NCBI GenBank assembly: GCA_963709665.1
Contig: CAVPWU010000007.1
Location: 62,001 to 126,000, forward strand
Origin: DASZIT01 sp963709665
GTDB taxonomy: Bacteria > Actinomycetota > Acidimicrobiia > Acidimicrobiales > RAAP-2
DNA: 64,000 bases
Reading direction: 5' to 3'
Every line of letters starts with the position of its first letter. Positions within the stretch are counted from its first letter, which is position 1. The position numbers were made by a program, and so were the translations under genes. Under the pieces are notes generated by a model, which ran no database searches, was not told where the DNA came from, and saw nothing but the letters and a program-made list of their open reading frames with translations. Of the stretch, positions 62,027 through 64,000 are shown one piece after another.

Positions 62027-62425
62027 GTGACCCCCGACCCGACCTACCGCCTGGTGGCCATCGACCACGTGCAGCTGGCCATGCCGGCCGGCCAGGAGGC
62101 CGAGCGGTCCGCCGAGGCCTTCTTCACCGGACTGTTCGGGCTCGACCGTGTGCCCAAGCCGCCCCCGCTGGCGGCCCGGGGCGGTTGCTGGTTCACCAAC
62201 GGGGACGTCACCCTCCACCTCGGGGTGGAGGAGGGCTTCCGCCCCGCCCGCAAGGCCCACCCGGCCATCGTGGTCCGGGACCTGCCGTCGCTGCTGGGCG
62301 ACCTCGAAGAGGCCGGGCATGCCACCCTCCGCGCCGAGGACGTGCCGGGGCGGCCGCAGTTCTACGTCGACGACCCGTTCGGCAACCGGCTCGAGCTCAT
62401 CCCCGCCCCGGACCCCGCCGACTGA
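62027..62425 (+). CDS. VOC-family (glyoxalase-like) protein
   Basis: A 132-residue VOC domain: IDHVQLAMPAGQEAERSAEAFFTGLFGLDRV, GGCWFTNGDVTLHLGVEEGF, and YVDDPFGNRLELIP with the metal-ligand Glu. GTG start 13 bp after the trpB2 stop, so probably cotranscribed with it. Substrate unknown. Confidence 0.82.
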   Translation: MTPDPTYRLVAIDHVQLAMPAGQEAERSAEAFFTGLFGLDRVPKPPPLAARGGCWFTNGDVTLHLGVEEGFRPARKAHPAIVVRDLPSLLGDLEEAGHATLRAEDVPGRPQFYVDDPFGNRLELIPAPDPAD

Positions 62426-62480
62426 GCGTCACCGCCCCGGGGGCGGGACGCCCGGCCCGGCCCGGTGGGGACGGGGAGGG

Positions 62481-63473
62481 CTAGGGCAGCAGATCGGTGA
62501 CGTCCGCCCGCTCGGACTCCAGCTCCTCGGTGGTGATCCGGATGCGGTCGGCGGCGAACTCGTCACGGGTCAGCCCCTCGACGACCTCCCACTGGCCGGA
62601 CCCGTTGGTGGTCACCGGGAACCCGAACTGGAGTCCGGCCGGGACCCCGTACTCACCGTTGGAGACCACGGCCAGGGAGGTCCAGTCGCCGGGGGCGGTG
62701 GCCGTCCGGATGCTCACCACCGAGTCGATGGCGGCGCTGGCCGCCGAGGCGGCCGACGACAGGCCACGGGCGTCGATGATGGCGGCGCCCCGCTTCTGCA
62801 CGGTGGTGATGAACTCCCCCTGGAGCCACGCGGTGTCGTCGATCACCTCGGGGACCGGCTTCCCGTCGATCCGGGCGTTGGCGAAGTCGGGGAACTGGGT
62901 GGCCGAGTGGTTGCCCCAGATGGCCAGGTTGGTCACCGAGGCCACCTGGACGCCGGCCCGCTTGGCCAGCTGGCTCTTGGCCCGGTTCTCGTCGAGGCGG
63001 GTCATGGCGAACCAGCGGTCGGCCGGGATCTCGGGGGCGTTGGACCGGGCGATCAGGCAGTTGGTGTTGCAGGGGTTCCCCACCACCAGCACCTTGACGT
63101 CGGAGGCGGCGTTGGCGGCGATGGCCTGACCCTGGGGCCCGAAGATCCCGCCGTTGATGGTGAGCAGGTCGCCCCGCTCCATGCCCGCCTTCCGGGGGAC
63201 CGATCCCACCAGCAGCGCCCAGTTGGTCCCGTCGAAGGCCGTCTTCAGGTCGGTGGTGGCCACAATGTCGCTGACCAGGGGGAACGCCCCGTCATCGATC
63301 TCCATCACCACCCCCTCCAGCGCCTTCATGCCGGGCTCGATCTCGAGGAGCCGCAGGACGACCGGCTGGTCGGGTCCGAGCAGCTCGCCGGAGGCGATCC
63401 GGAAGAGGAGGGAGTAGCCGATCTGGCCGGCGGCTCCGGTGACGGTGACGTGTACGGGGGGCTTGGCAGACAT
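62481..63473 (-). CDS. mdh: Malate dehydrogenase (NAD-dependent)
   Basis: A 330-residue enzyme of the cytosolic/bacterial type 2 branch, oxidising malate to oxaloacetate in the citric acid cycle. NAD site VTGAAGQIGYSLLFRIASGE, substrate Arg in VGSVPRKAGMERGDLL, VGNPCNTNCLIA, the Arg in MTRLDENRAKSQLA and catalytic His in IWGNHSATQFPDF. All active-site residues are present. With sdhCAB it gives the citric acid cycle content of this window. Confidence 0.96.
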   Translation of the reverse strand: MSAKPPVHVTVTGAAGQIGYSLLFRIASGELLGPDQPVVLRLLEIEPGMKALEGVVMEIDDGAFPLVSDIVATTDLKTAFDGTNWALLVGSVPRKAGMERGDLLTINGGIFGPQGQAIAANAASDVKVLVVGNPCNTNCLIARSNAPEIPADRWFAMTRLDENRAKSQLAKRAGVQVASVTNLAIWGNHSATQFPDFANARIDGKPVPEVIDDTAWLQGEFITTVQKRGAAIIDARGLSSAASAASAAIDSVVSIRTATAPGDWTSLAVVSNGEYGVPAGLQFGFPVTTNGSGQWEVVEGLTRDEFAADRIRITTEELESERADVTDLLP

Positions 63474-63626
63474 GTCGCCGAGGCTAATCCCAACCACCCG
63501 AACCCGGCGAACCTGGGGCCTCCCCGGGGCCGGAGCCCCCGGCGCCGGCCCCGGTGCCCAACTCAGGAGTGACGGGCGGGTACCGTGGTTCCCAGCCCGT
63601 TCTCAGCGCCCGTGCAAGGGGGTCCC

Positions 63627-64000
63627 ATGTTCATCATCTTCGGCGTCCAACGAAAAGTCGCCCGGATGGCCACCGTGTTGGCGCTGTGTGGGTTCTGCCA
63701 CACCCCCGCCGCCCAGGTGGTCACCCGGGTACGCTCCTTCTTCGCCCTCTTCTTCATCCCCGTCATCCCGATGGGCACCAAGTACCGGGCCACCTGCACC
63801 ATGTGCGGCCAGACCTCGGAGATCACCCCCGAGGAGGCCGACCAGGCGGTCCAGGCCCAGGCCCTCCACCAGGCGGCGAACTGGGCGCCCGCCGGCAGTG
63901 GCCCACCGGCGTCCCCGGTGACCGGGACCTCCCCGATCTGGGCGCCACCGCCCGGGCCGCCCCCGGCACCGATGCCGCCGTACAACCCGTCGTCGGGGGC
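63627..64000 (+). CDS. Zinc-ribbon membrane-associated protein, partial at window end
   Basis: ATG 63627 opens at least 124 residues running off the window. Two CxxC pairs (LCGFCHT and CTMCGQT) flank a hydrophobic stretch (RSFFALFFIPVIPMGTKY), the pattern of the zinc_ribbon_15 family. A Pro-rich tail follows (APPPGPPPAPMPP). Function is unknown. Divergent from mdh, with about 150 bp between start codons. Confidence 0.75.
   Translation, partial: MFIIFGVQRKVARMATVLALCGFCHTPAAQVVTRVRSFFALFFIPVIPMGTKYRATCTMCGQTSEITPEEADQAVQAQALHQAANWAPAGSGPPASPVTGTSPIWAPPPGPPPAPMPPYNPSSG

Overview
This is a very GC-rich window from an actinobacterium. WhiB regulators, UPF0182, a DUF2342 metalloprotease-like protein, F420-type flavoenzymes, an Sdh1-type succinate dehydrogenase and leaderless GTG/TTG starts all point to Actinomycetota. 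The style fits the class Acidimicrobiia best, but that is inference without a marker-gene tree. Nearly every base is coding, and genes often overlap by 4 bp (ATGA, GTGA, TTGA).

Layout. 1-9.3 kb (minus strand) is a two-component system followed by a redox operon: a Thr/Pro-rich membrane anchor, ApbE flavin transferase, a ferric-reductase-like heme protein, a NuoF-like flavo-iron-sulfur subunit, a ferredoxin, a small cytochrome b and a phosphodiester glycosidase, then a catalase. Three copies of a direct repeat (TGACG-N6-TGACG) lie upstream of its three transcription units. This stretch carries many single-base frameshifts. 9.4-18.5 kb holds small accessory units: MarR-like, F420/PPOX, cupin, HAD, DeoR plus MFS, DUF2889, the agmatine-to-putrescine pair aguA/aguB, and chrA with a PadR regulator. 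18.6-26 kb is a minus-strand block of SDR, F420-dependent reductase, glyoxalase-like, disulfide reductase and redoxin genes, ending with a GH15 glucosidase/trehalase-like enzyme. An initiator tRNA-fMet with promoter and hairpin follows.

27-41.6 kb is a core envelope/proteostasis region: UPF0182, a DivIVA protein with a phage MuF-like zinc tail, a PDZ-Lon-like protease, HEAT, MreB, an HtrA-like protein lacking its catalytic triad, DUF2342, an intact HtrA and two WhiB genes around a formiminotransferase. 41.7-50 kb has a VWA/MoxR ATPase pair and the sdhCAB operon. 50.4-54 kb is the sulfate activation operon cysQ-cysD-cysNC. 54-64 kb contains GT87, flavin monooxygenases, Rrf2, TrpB2 and malate dehydrogenase, ending in a zinc-ribbon gene cut by the window edge.

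The most interesting items are the direct-repeat regulon over the flavin/heme electron-transfer operon, the DivIVA-MuF architecture, and the pseudo-HtrA next to an intact HtrA. No rRNA, IS element, prophage or CRISPR array was seen.
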